NCBI RefSeq assembly: GCF_902459655.1
Contig: NZ_CABPSB010000003.1
Location: 186,001 to 250,000 of the forward strand
Direction: 5' to 3'
DNA: 64,000 nucleotides
DNA from: Pandoraea anhela
GTDB taxonomy: Bacteria > Pseudomonadota > Gammaproteobacteria > Burkholderiales > Burkholderiaceae
Under the pieces are notes generated by a model. That model ran no database searches. It saw nothing but the letters and a program-made list of their open reading frames with translations, and was not told the DNA's origin. This document shows, one piece after another, positions 8,668-17,230 of this stretch (position 1 is the first letter of the stretch; each line of letters opens with the position of its first letter). Position numbers and translations under genes: made by a program.

Positions 8668-9230
8668 AGCGGTTCGGCGGGTTCAGCGGGTTCAGCAGGT
8701 TCAGCGGGCTCGGTGAAATCGCCACGAAAACCCTTCCGCAAACGTGGCGAAGCGCGAAAATATGCGAGACGTGACGTTCGTGTGTCATTGAACGGATTTC
8801 ACGTCGAATACCGGGAACTGTTTCGGAAGTGCACGCAATCTGCTGTGCTCGACGCCGCGAATGTCCCGATAATCGCCCCGGGTCACGAAGGGGAATTGAG
8901 CATCCGTGCCCCTAGGCCGTGGTCGCAGCACGCGCATGCGTGCCGCATCACGCTCGTCCTCACTTTCCGGCGGTTCGTCACCGCCCGGCCTCGCTGTCAG
9001 CGTCGTGCCATCTTCCTGTCAGTTTCGCGTTCGCTGTGCGCCAGCGTCATGCATCGATCCGATTGTTATCTTTAACGGAACAGTCATGTCCACGAATGCA
9101 GGCTATTCCCTAAGGGTTATCACTGGCATTATCTGGCCTTGACTGATGTCCAGACAAGCCAGAGGAAGCGTAGGGAAGCGCGATCCCGGCGGTGCCATGG
9201 GGCGGACATCCAATAGGGAAGCACTACGCC
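8668..9230. other. Gene-free stretch with short GGTTCAGCG repeats
   Basis: About 560 bp without a supported gene. Immediately after the IclR stop, GGTTCGGCG/GGTTCAGCG/GGTTCAGCA units repeat in 9-bp steps (about 8679-8709). The remainder shows no clear structure; it must hold the promoter for the flavodoxin-like gene. Confidence 0.5.
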
Positions 9231-9887
9231 ATGTCAAATATCGCAATCGTTTATTACTCGCAAGGCGGCGCGACCGCCATGATTGCTCATTCCGTCGCGC
9301 AAGGCGTGAACGACGCCGGCGCACACGCTCAACTTTTCAGCATCGAGCCGCACCAGCTCGTCGATGGGCAATGGCACGACGAAGCCATGCTGTCGCGTCT
9401 GGCCGCCGCCGATGCCATCATCTTCGGCGCACCGGCTTTCCAGGGCGGAATCGCGACCGCGTTCAAGGCGTTTGCCGACGCGACCACCGGTATGTGGCGC
9501 GCACGCAGCTGGCGCAACAAGGTCGCCGGCGGATTCTCGTTCAGTTGCCGTTCGGGCGAAGACAAGCGCAATACGCTCGACTACTTCGCGGCGTTGGCGG
9601 CGCAGCACGGCATGGTGTGGGCCGACGCCGATGCCGACGACACGGATTTCGAGATGCGTGGCTCGGGCGGCTCGCCCATCGTGCGCTTTGCCGGGGACTT
9701 CCCGGCCGTCACGGCGCCCGGTGTGGAAGTCGACGCCGCCTATGCGCTCGATCCGGCGGACGTGATCGCCGGCAAGCACTATGGCCGCAACGTGGCGGCA
9801 CTCGTCGCGCGTCTTGCCGGCGAAGTGCTGGAGTCGCCTGCGGTGCTTGCGCGTCGCGCGCTGGAAGCGGCCGAGCGTCGTCTGTAA
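9231..9887 (+). CDS. Flavodoxin-like FMN protein (WrbA/NQO-like)
   Basis: The 218-residue protein opens with MSNIAIVYYSQGGATA, the flavodoxin-fold beta-strand and phosphate loop, followed by ADAIIFGAPAFQGGIA and GGFSFSCRSGEDK, the positions where WrbA-type NAD(P)H:quinone reductases bind the flavin ring. This points to a cytoplasmic FMN-binding quinone or flavin reductase. The ATG at 9231 is used because the fold starts at once; an upstream start at 9192 adds 13 residues unlike the family. It has no same-strand partner. Substrate unknown. Confidence 0.75.
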   Translation: MSNIAIVYYSQGGATAMIAHSVAQGVNDAGAHAQLFSIEPHQLVDGQWHDEAMLSRLAAADAIIFGAPAFQGGIATAFKAFADATTGMWRARSWRNKVAGGFSFSCRSGEDKRNTLDYFAALAAQHGMVWADADADDTDFEMRGSGGSPIVRFAGDFPAVTAPGVEVDAAYALDPADVIAGKHYGRNVAALVARLAGEVLESPAVLARRALEAAERRL

Positions 9888-10062
9888 TACGGTCGGTCGG
9901 GAAGTCGGGTACGCTGGCCGCACACGGGCTGCCCGGTGCGGCGCGGTGCGAGACAAAACGGCACGTCGAGTGATCTCACTCGCGTGCCGTTCCGCTTTTG
10001 GGCGCGCAACGCGGCGAGATTCGCGCTTCAGGCCCCGGGCGCGTGATGTGGGAGGCCGAAGG

Positions 10063-10779
10063 TCAGTTGCTCGGCGCGTCGCTCGCCGGTTCGGCGTGAA
10101 TTTGCAGGACCGCGTCGCGCTTGGCCAGCAGGTGCTTGCGCAGGATGTCGCCCAGACGTTTGCCATCGCGCTTTTCGAGCGCGTCGATCATCTGCTCGTG
10201 CTCGTTGATGGCGCGATCCCATTTGTCCGAATGGAAGTTGGACCGGAAGCGCAGCGCCATCAGACGCCGGTTGATCGACACATACGTCTGACGCAGCGCC
10301 CCGTTGCGCGCGGCTTCGTTGATGCGGTCGTGAATGGCCTGATTGCGCGCGTAATAGCCCGGCAAGTCTTGCTGCGCGCGGCACGCGAGCATGGCGTAAT
10401 GCAACGCCTTGATCTCGGCCAGTTCGACCGGCGTCATACGCTCGGCGGCCAACTCGCCCGAGAAGGCTTCGAGCGCACTCATGAGTTCGAACATCTCGCG
10501 AATCTCTTTTTCCGTCATTCGCGCAACGCTCGCACCGCGATTCGGGGCGATCTCGATGAGTCCCTCGGCGGCCAGCACCTTGAAGGCTTCGCGCAATGGC
10601 GTGCGCGAGATGCCGAGCGTCTCGCACAACTCGCGCTCGTTGAGTTTGACCCCGGGGGAGAGCACGCCTTCGATGATCAGGCGGCGCAGGTGCTCGACGA
10701 CCGTGTCGTGCAAACGCAGGCGCTCGACACGGGGAATCTCTGGGGCGGAAATCGTCGGCGTGTTATCCATTTTTTGCAT
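10063..10779 (-). CDS. GntR/FadR-family regulator of the glyoxylate cluster
   Basis: Winged helix at about residues 22-85 (TVVEHLRRLIIEGVLSPG, LGISRTPLREAFKVL, GLIEIAPNRGASVARM) and an all-helical FCD effector domain behind it (MFELMSALEAFSGELAAERM, NQAIHDRINEAARN, HEQMIDALEKRDG). It is divergent from the aminotransferase gene. A 15-bp element ATTTTGAATGCAAAA occurs both at its own start codon and in front of the aminotransferase, suggesting autoregulation and repression of the cluster. Either ATG at 10779 or 10770 could serve; the operator copy overlaps the first. FCD-type regulators usually sense organic acids, which fits the neighbours. Confidence 0.85.
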   Translation of the reverse strand: MQKMDNTPTISAPEIPRVERLRLHDTVVEHLRRLIIEGVLSPGVKLNERELCETLGISRTPLREAFKVLAAEGLIEIAPNRGASVARMTEKEIREMFELMSALEAFSGELAAERMTPVELAEIKALHYAMLACRAQQDLPGYYARNQAIHDRINEAARNGALRQTYVSINRRLMALRFRSNFHSDKWDRAINEHEQMIDALEKRDGKRLGDILRKHLLAKRDAVLQIHAEPASDAPSN

Positions 10780-10786
10780 TCAAAAT
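10772..10786 (-). promoter_or_regulatory. GntR operator copy 1 (overlaps the regulator's start codon)
   Basis: Read on the minus strand this is ATTTTGAATGCAAAA, identical over 15 of 15 bases to the element at 10916-10930. It covers the first ATG of the GntR gene, where binding would shut off its own expression. Confidence 0.65.
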
Positions 10787-10915
10787 CATCCGGCCATCCT
10801 CAAGCCGTATGGCCGCGATTGTAACGCACGGTATCAGGTCGCCCTATCTCTAGGGTAAACGACTGTATTAAAAGCGCTTCTCACCTCTTGCGAAAGCCTT
10901 CGACTCTGATAAAGT

Positions 10916-10937
10916 ATTTTGAATGCAAAATTCAAAA
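10916..10937 (+). promoter_or_regulatory. GntR operator copy 2 upstream of the aminotransferase
   Basis: ATTTTGAATGCAAAA at 10916-10930 forms, with the following bases, an inverted repeat TTTTGAAT (10917-10924) and ATTCAAAA (10930-10937). A further TTTTTGAAT half-site lies at 10943-10951, just ahead of the ribosome-binding site. Confidence 0.65.
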
Positions 10938-10966
10938 GCGAATTTTTGAATAGGAGAGAGACGTTC

Positions 10967-12187
10967 ATGCTGAAGCTCGATTTCCACCCCTCGGGTCGCC
11001 ATTTCCTGCAGATCCCTGGTCCGAGTCCGGTGCCCGACCGCATTTTGCGCGCCATGAGCTATCCGACGATCGATCACCGCGGTCCCGAATTCGGCGCGCT
11101 CGGTCGCAAGGTGCTCGCCGACATCAAGAAGATTTTCAAGACGGAACAGCCGGTGGTGATCTATCCGGCGTCGGGCACGGGCGCGTGGGAAGCCGCGCTG
11201 TCGAACACGCTCTCGCCGGGCGACCACGTGCTCATGTTCGAGACGGGGCATTTCTCGACGCTGTGGAAGAAGATGGCCGAAAACCTCGGCCTCAAGCCGG
11301 AGTTCATCGGCCTGCCGGGCACGGAGGGCTGGCGTCGCGGCGTGCAGCCGGACATGATCGAAGCGCGTTTGCGTGCCGATACCTCGCATGCCATCAAGGC
11401 CGTATGCGTCGTGCATAACGAAACCTCCACGGGGGTGACGTCGGATATCGCCGCGGTGCGTCGCGCCATCGATGCTGCCGGCCACCCCGCGCTGCTGCTC
11501 GTCGATACCATTTCCGGCCTTGGTTCGGCGGACTATCGTCACGACGAATGGGGCGTGGACGTCACCGTCTCGGGGTCGCAAAAGGGGCTGATGCTGCCGC
11601 CCGGCATCAGCTTTAATGCGGTCTCGTCCAAGGCGCTCGACGCCGGCAAGCAGGCGAAATTGCCGCGCGCTTTCTGGGGCTGGCAGGAAATCATCGAGGC
11701 GAACAAGAACGGCTATTGGCCGTACACGCCGAACACGAACCTGCTCTACGGTCTGTCCGAAGCACTCGACATGATCCTGGAAGAGGGGCTGGACAACGTG
11801 TTCGCGCGTCACCAGCGGCTGGCGGAGGCCACGCGTCGCGCCGTGAACGCGTGGGGGCTCGAGATTCAGTGTCAGGACCCGGCCGTGTACAGCCCGGTGC
11901 TCACCGGTGTGGTGATGCCGCAAGGCGTGGACGCCGACGAAGTGCGCAAGCGTATTTACGAGCGCTTCGACATGTCGCTCGGTCAGGCGCTCGGCAAGAT
12001 TCGCGGCACGATGTTCCGCATCGGCCACCTCGGCGATTGCAACGATCTCACACTCATGGCGACGCTCTCCGGCTGCGAGATGGGGCTGCAAATCTGCGGC
12101 GTGAAGCTCGCCGGTTCGGGTGTCGTGGCTGCCATGGACTACCTCGCGCAGGCAAAAGACACACCGTCGCTCAAGGTCGCCGCCTGA
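10967..12187 (+). CDS. Class V PLP aminotransferase, serine/aspartate-glyoxylate type
   Basis: Transfers an amino group to glyoxylate to give glycine. The 406 residues follow the serine-glyoxylate/alanine-glyoxylate aminotransferase pattern: QIPGPSPVPDRIL near the start, YPASGTGAWEAAL, HNETSTGV at about 150, LLVDTISGLGSAD and the Schiff-base Lys206 in SGSQKGLMLPPG, then a C-terminal FRIGHLGDCN. The ATG at 10967 follows TAGGAGAGAG. The same subfamily includes aspartate-glyoxylate aminotransferase (BhcA) of the beta-hydroxyaspartate cycle, and an aldolase-type enzyme downstream makes that alternative worth considering. It heads a co-directional run with the MFS carrier, the 2-hydroxyacid dehydrogenase and the aldolase-like gene. 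Confidence 0.85.
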   Translation: MLKLDFHPSGRHFLQIPGPSPVPDRILRAMSYPTIDHRGPEFGALGRKVLADIKKIFKTEQPVVIYPASGTGAWEAALSNTLSPGDHVLMFETGHFSTLWKKMAENLGLKPEFIGLPGTEGWRRGVQPDMIEARLRADTSHAIKAVCVVHNETSTGVTSDIAAVRRAIDAAGHPALLLVDTISGLGSADYRHDEWGVDVTVSGSQKGLMLPPGISFNAVSSKALDAGKQAKLPRAFWGWQEIIEANKNGYWPYTPNTNLLYGLSEALDMILEEGLDNVFARHQRLAEATRRAVNAWGLEIQCQDPAVYSPVLTGVVMPQGVDADEVRKRIYERFDMSLGQALGKIRGTMFRIGHLGDCNDLTLMATLSGCEMGLQICGVKLAGSGVVAAMDYLAQAKDTPSLKVAA

Positions 12188-12384
12188 TGTGCCGTTAGTC
12201 GTCCTTATCAGGAGACGGGGTGCTGTCGTTGTTATGCCGTGTAAGCAGCGCCTCTGAAGTGAACGCTTTGATTGTCATTCATGCGTCACAGGGCTTCATC
12301 ATAGAAGAGTCCGTGACGCCGCAACACCTTTGCGCCGCCGGCATGCTGCGGGCGCGCTCCACGGGATGTTTCAGGAGACATGCA

Positions 12385-13662
12385 ATGAAGCTTTTCAGAG
12401 CGACACGGGTCGTGCTGGTGATGCTATGCGTCATGTATTTCATCACCTATCTCGATCGTGTCAACGTCAGTACGGCTGCGGCCGGCTTCGGTAAAGAGTT
12501 CAATCTCAGCAAGACGGAAATCGGGCTTGTCTTCTCGGCTTTCGCGTACCCCTATCTGGTCTTTCAAATCATCGGCGGCTGGGTCAGCGACCGCTTCGGC
12601 GCCAAGCGCACGTTGCTCGTGTGCGGTGCGTTGTGGGCCGTGGCGACGATCCTGACCGGCATGGCGGGCGGCCTCGTCACGCTGCTGTTGGCGCGTTTGT
12701 TGCTCGGTCTGGGCGAAGGCGCGACGTTCCCGGCGGCCACGTCGGCGATGTCTCGCTGGATTCCCAAGGAGAAGCGCGGTTTCGCGCAAGGCATCACGCA
12801 CGCGGCGTCGCGTATCGGGAATGCGGTTGCACCGGCTGTCGTGGTCTTCATCATGGCAACGCACGGCTGGCGCGAATCGTTCTACCTGTGCGGTATCGTG
12901 AGCCTGATCTGGGTGGCGCTGTGGGCGTTGACGTTTACCGAGCGTCCGCAGGATCACCCGCGGATCACGACGGAAGAACTCGCCGTGCTGCCGGCGCTCA
13001 AGGCGAAGAGCGCTTCGGTGCCGTGGGGCCCGCTGTTCAGGCGCATGATTCCGGTCACGATCGTGTACTTCTGCTATGGCTGGACACTGTGGCTGTTCCT
13101 GTCGTGGATTCCGCAATATTTCCTGCACAGCTACGACCTCGATCTGAAGAAGTCGGCATTGTTCGCATCGAGCGTGTTCTTCGCCGGCGTGGTCGGCGAT
13201 ACGCTCGGCGGCATCGTCACCGACAAACTCTACGAGCGCACCGGCAGTCTGAAGCGTGCCCGTAGCTGGATGGTCTCGGTGTGCATGGCGCTTACGCTGA
13301 TTTCGCTCGTCCCGATGATGTTCACGCACCATCTTTACGTGTCGATGGCATGTCTGGCGTTCGGCTTCTTCTTCGCGGAGATGACGATCGGCCCGATGTG
13401 GGCGATCCCGATGGACGTTGCCCCGGAATACTCGGGCACCGCCAGCGGCATGATGAACACCGGCTCCGCCCTGGCGGCCATCATCTCGCCGGTGCTCTCG
13501 GGATATCTGATCGACCGCACGGGCAACTGGGAACTGCCGTTCGTGGGCAGCATGATTCTGATGGCCGTCGGTGTGGTGCTGGCCTTCCGCATGCAGCCCG
13601 AGAGCAAGTTCTCGCTGGCCGGCGACGCCGCCCAGCCGAGCAACGCACGCCAGCCAGCATGA
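12385..13662 (+). CDS. MFS transporter, anion:cation symporter (ACS) type
   Basis: The 425-residue inner-membrane carrier has 12 predicted helices. It has YLDRVNVSTA at the end of helix 1 (typical of ACS carriers such as hexuronate and phthalate permeases), GGWVSDRFGAKRTLL between helices 2 and 3, LLGLGEGATFPAATSAMSRW in helices 4-5, and a repeat of the motif in the second half (GGIVTDKLYERTG). The ATG at 12385 follows AGGAGACATGCA. Lying between the aminotransferase and the 2-hydroxyacid dehydrogenase, it probably imports the small organic or amino acid degraded by the cluster. Confidence 0.85.
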   Translation: MKLFRATRVVLVMLCVMYFITYLDRVNVSTAAAGFGKEFNLSKTEIGLVFSAFAYPYLVFQIIGGWVSDRFGAKRTLLVCGALWAVATILTGMAGGLVTLLLARLLLGLGEGATFPAATSAMSRWIPKEKRGFAQGITHAASRIGNAVAPAVVVFIMATHGWRESFYLCGIVSLIWVALWALTFTERPQDHPRITTEELAVLPALKAKSASVPWGPLFRRMIPVTIVYFCYGWTLWLFLSWIPQYFLHSYDLDLKKSALFASSVFFAGVVGDTLGGIVTDKLYERTGSLKRARSWMVSVCMALTLISLVPMMFTHHLYVSMACLAFGFFFAEMTIGPMWAIPMDVAPEYSGTASGMMNTGSALAAIISPVLSGYLIDRTGNWELPFVGSMILMAVGVVLAFRMQPESKFSLAGDAAQPSNARQPA

Positions 13663-13961
13663 TGCACGTGTGGCGCGTGCGATGACCGCCTGATCGTCGC
13701 GTGCCGTCGGACGTGCCGACGGCCGCGACATCGGTGACGTCGAGCGTCATCGTGGGCCATCGTGCGATATCGTGCGATATCGTGTGACGTCGCCCCGCAG
13801 AACCCCTGCCGGGCCGTCGGGTGTCGCGTTCGCGCAAAGGCGCGCACGGCCAGACGCTTGCACGTGCTCGGACGACCCTGTCCGGCCTACCGTGCCCTCC
13901 AACCTCCATGCCCGCCAGCGCATCGCGCCAGACCCGCCAAGCCAGCCAAGCCAGCCACGCC

Positions 13962-16900
13962 ATGACTCCCCAATCGAACGCCCGCGAGCCGCACTCCACC
14001 GATGCCACCGATGCCGCCAGCGCCGCAATCGGTCCGAACCTTGTCAGCCAGCCCGTGCATCTGATGCCGATGCGGCGCGGCGGCGTTGCCCTCACGCCGC
14101 TTCAGGCGCGCCTGCGTCGCGAGATGCGCGGCGACGTGCTCTTTGATCGTGCGAGTCGCGGCCGCTACGCGACGGATGCGTCGATCTATCAGATCTTCCC
14201 GATCGGTGTGGTGGTGCCGCGCGATCAGGAGGATCTTATTCGCGCCCTCGACATCGCCCGCGATCAGCACGTGCCGGTGCTCGCGCGTGGCGCCGGCACG
14301 AGCCAGTGCGGGCAGACCATCGGTGAAGCGCTGGTCATCGACAACAGCAAGTGGCTCAACCGCGTGGTGGCGTTCGACGCCGAAGCGCGCACCGTCACCG
14401 TCGAACCGGGCATCGTGCTCGACCATCTGAATGCATGGCTCAAGCCGCATGGCCTGTGGTTTCCGGTCGATGTGTCGACGGCCGCGCAATGCACGCTCGG
14501 CGGGATGACGGGCAACAACTCGTGCGGCTCGCGCTCCATCGAGTACGGCAACATGGTGCACAACGTGGTGTCCATCGATGCGGTGCTGGCCGACGGCGCG
14601 CAACTGCACTTCGGCTCGCTGCACACGCCGCCGACGGACCCGCGCACGAAGTCGCTGCTCGCGAGCGTTCACGAGATCGCCATGCGGGAACAACAGGAGA
14701 TGCGCGAGCGTGTGCCGCGCGTGTTGCGGCGCGTGGCCGGGTACAACCTCGATCTGTTCGATTGTCTCAACCCGCGCGCGTACACCGACGATGGCGTTGC
14801 CAACCTTTCGCATCTGCTCGTCGGCTCGGAGGGCACGCTCGCCTATAGCCGTCAGATCACGCTCCGGCTCGCGCCGTTGCCCAAGCACAAGACGCTGGGT
14901 GTGGTGAACTTCCCGACCTTTTATCAGGCGATGGATCTCACCCGGCACATCGTGAAACTGGGGCCGGTGGCGGTGGAACTGGTCGACCGCACGATGATCG
15001 ATCTGGCGATGGATAACGCGGCGTTCCGACCGGTGATCGAGAAGGCGCTCACGGGCGATCCGCAAGCGATCTTGCTGGTGGAGTTCGCGGGCGACGATCT
15101 CGCCTTGCTGCGTGCGAAGCTCGACGACCTCGCCACGCTGATGGGCGATCTCGGCCTGCCCGATTGTGTGGTGAAGATGCCGGACGCCGGGCCGCAAAAG
15201 GCGCTCTGGGAAGTGCGCAAGGCGGGGCTCAATATCATGATGAGCATGAAGGGCGACGGCAAGCCGGTGTCCTTCATCGAAGACTGTGCGGTGCCGCTGG
15301 AACATTTGGCCGAGTACACGCGCCGGCTGACCGAAGTGTTCCATCGCAACGGCACCGAGGGCACGTGGTACGCGCACGCGAGTGTGGGCACGTTGCATGT
15401 GCGGCCGATTCTGGACATGCGTCGCGACGGTGCTGCGAAGATGCGCGAGATCGCCGAGGAAGCGGCGGCGCTCGTGCGCGAATACAAGGGGGCGTATTCC
15501 GGCGAGCATGGCGACGGGCTGTGTCGCGGCGAATGGGTGGCGTGGCAGTACGGGCCACGCATCAATGCGGCGTTCGCCGAGATCAAGCAATTGTTCGATC
15601 CGGAGAATCGTTTCAATCCCGACAAGATGGTGCGTCCTCCGAAGATGGATACGCGCGAGCTGTTCCGCTTCGCGCCGGGCTATGCGGCAAAGCCCCTCAC
15701 GCCTGCGCTCGACTGGACGGCGTGGAACGTCAGACGCGATGCCCTGAGCGGCGAGCAGAGCGCGCCCGACACGGGGAGCGACGCGACGCACGGTCTCGCG
15801 TCCGCTGTCGAGATGTGCAACAACAACGGGCACTGCCGCAAGTTCGACGCGGGCACGATGTGTCCGAGCTATCGGGTGACGCGCGACGAACAGCATGTAA
15901 CGCGCGGGCGTGCGAATACGCTGCGTCTGGCGATCTCCGGTCAGTTGGGTGAGGAGGGAGAGGAGGGAGAGGAGGGAGAGGGGGCGGAGCGGGGACAGGG
16001 ACTGGCGAGCGACGAAGTGAAGGCCGCGCTCGACCTGTGCGTGTCTTGCAAGGGCTGCAAACGCGATTGCCCGACGGGCATCGATATGGCGCGCTTCAAG
16101 ATCGAGGCGCGCCACGCGCGTGCGAAGCGGCACGGCGTGTCGCTGCGCGACAAGCTGATTGCTTATCTGCCGCGCTATGCGCCGTGGGCGAGCCGTGTGG
16201 GCGGGTTGCTGGCAGTGGCGCAGCGTTTGCCCGGCAGCAATGCCGCGAAGCGCTGGCTCGGCCTGGCGCTGGAGCGTTCCCTGCCGGCATTGAAGACGTC
16301 GTTTCTCGAACGTGAGCGCCCGCTGGGCGAAGCCAGCGCTGCGCGGGGCGAGCGTCACGTGTTGCTGTTCGTCGATACGTTCAACAATTACATGGAGCCG
16401 GAAAACGCGCACGCGGCGAAGCAGGTGCTCGAAGCGGCGGGGTACACCGTGCATGTCAACCGGCGTGCGGGCGAGCGGCCGTTGTGTTGCGGACGCACGT
16501 TCCTCGCGGCAGGGCTGGTGGACGAGGCGAAGGCGGAGGCGCGGCGCCTGCTCGATACGGTGATGCCGTTCGTCGAGCGCGGCGTGCCGATCGTGGGGCT
16601 GGAGCCGTCTTGCCTGTTGTCGCTGCGTGACGAAGTGCTGGGGTACGGCTTCGGGGATGCGGCCCGCAAGGTGGCCGATAACGCGTTCCTGTTTGAGGAA
16701 TTTCTGGTTCGCGAGAAGGCGGCGGGGCGGCTCGATCTGGCCTTGCAGGCGCTGCCGGACGGTGCCGGCGAAGCGCTGGTGCACGGTCACTGCCATCAGA
16801 AGGCGTTCGATGCATACTCGCCTGTGACGGCGGTGCTTGGATGGGTGCCGGGGCTGAAGGTATCATCGATCGAATCGTCGTGCTGCGGCATGGCGGGCAG

Positions 16901-17126
16901 CTTCGGTTACGAGGCGGAGCATTACGACACGTCGCGCGCCATGTCGGAACTGACATTGTTGCCGGCGATTCGTCAGCGCAGCGAAAACGCTATCGTGGTC
17001 GCGGACGGCACCAGTTGCCGTCACCAGATCCACGACGGGGCGCAAGCACAGGCGTTGCACGTCGCCCGCGTGCTGGCGAGGGCGTTGCCCGGTGCGTCGC
17101 GGGCGTCGCGTGCTTCGCGGGTCTGA
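13962..17126 (+). CDS. FAD-linked 2-hydroxyacid dehydrogenase fused to Fe-S/CCG domains
   Basis: About 1054 residues. The N-terminal FAD-binding PCMH domain has VPVLARGAGTSQCGQ and GGMTGNNSCGSRSIEYGNM, followed by the C-terminal oxidase domain (GEHGDGLCRGEW, FDPENRFNPDKM). A ferredoxin-like part has Cys motifs CNNNGHC (about 618) and CVSCKGCKRDCP (about 691). Two cysteine-rich CCG modules carry CCGRTF (about 841), HGHCHQK (about 941) and SSCCGMAGSFGY (about 972). This is the architecture of YdiJ-type D-2-hydroxyacid dehydrogenases, a one-chain version of GlcD plus GlcF. A Glu/Gly run (EEGEEGEEGEG) at about 663-675 sits between the two Fe-S motifs. In this cluster glycolate or another D-2-hydroxyacid is a plausible substrate. 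The start at 13962 is uncertain; 13908 is also in frame. Confidence 0.85.
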   Translation: MTPQSNAREPHSTDATDAASAAIGPNLVSQPVHLMPMRRGGVALTPLQARLRREMRGDVLFDRASRGRYATDASIYQIFPIGVVVPRDQEDLIRALDIARDQHVPVLARGAGTSQCGQTIGEALVIDNSKWLNRVVAFDAEARTVTVEPGIVLDHLNAWLKPHGLWFPVDVSTAAQCTLGGMTGNNSCGSRSIEYGNMVHNVVSIDAVLADGAQLHFGSLHTPPTDPRTKSLLASVHEIAMREQQEMRERVPRVLRRVAGYNLDLFDCLNPRAYTDDGVANLSHLLVGSEGTLAYSRQITLRLAPLPKHKTLGVVNFPTFYQAMDLTRHIVKLGPVAVELVDRTMIDLAMDNAAFRPVIEKALTGDPQAILLVEFAGDDLALLRAKLDDLATLMGDLGLPDCVVKMPDAGPQKALWEVRKAGLNIMMSMKGDGKPVSFIEDCAVPLEHLAEYTRRLTEVFHRNGTEGTWYAHASVGTLHVRPILDMRRDGAAKMREIAEEAAALVREYKGAYSGEHGDGLCRGEWVAWQYGPRINAAFAEIKQLFDPENRFNPDKMVRPPKMDTRELFRFAPGYAAKPLTPALDWTAWNVRRDALSGEQSAPDTGSDATHGLASAVEMCNNNGHCRKFDAGTMCPSYRVTRDEQHVTRGRANTLRLAISGQLGEEGEEGEEGEGAERGQGLASDEVKAALDLCVSCKGCKRDCPTGIDMARFKIEARHARAKRHGVSLRDKLIAYLPRYAPWASRVGGLLAVAQRLPGSNAAKRWLGLALERSLPALKTSFLERERPLGEASAARGERHVLLFVDTFNNYMEPENAHAAKQVLEAAGYTVHVNRRAGERPLCCGRTFLAAGLVDEAKAEARRLLDTVMPFVERGVPIVGLEPSCLLSLRDEVLGYGFGDAARKVADNAFLFEEFLVREKAAGRLDLALQALPDGAGEALVHGHCHQKAFDAYSPVTAVLGWVPGLKVSSIESSCCGMAGSFGYEAEHYDTSRAMSELTLLPAIRQRSENAIVVADGTSCRHQIHDGAQAQALHVARVLARALPGASRASRASRV

Positions 17127-17230
17127 TCCGCATAATTCGCCAGATCCGCCTCATCTGCCCGTGTCTGCCTTATTAAGGGGATTGCTGCCGCTGAGTGCGA
17201 ATTTCCGCGAACGCCTATGAAAGGATTGTG

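Noticed and set aside
13887-16796. Very long (969-codon) open frame on the minus strand opposite the FAD/Fe-S dehydrogenase
   Set aside because: Arg/His/Gln-rich product without any family motif; it is the usual antisense shadow in high-GC coding DNA, and the plus strand has clear FAD and Fe-S motifs.
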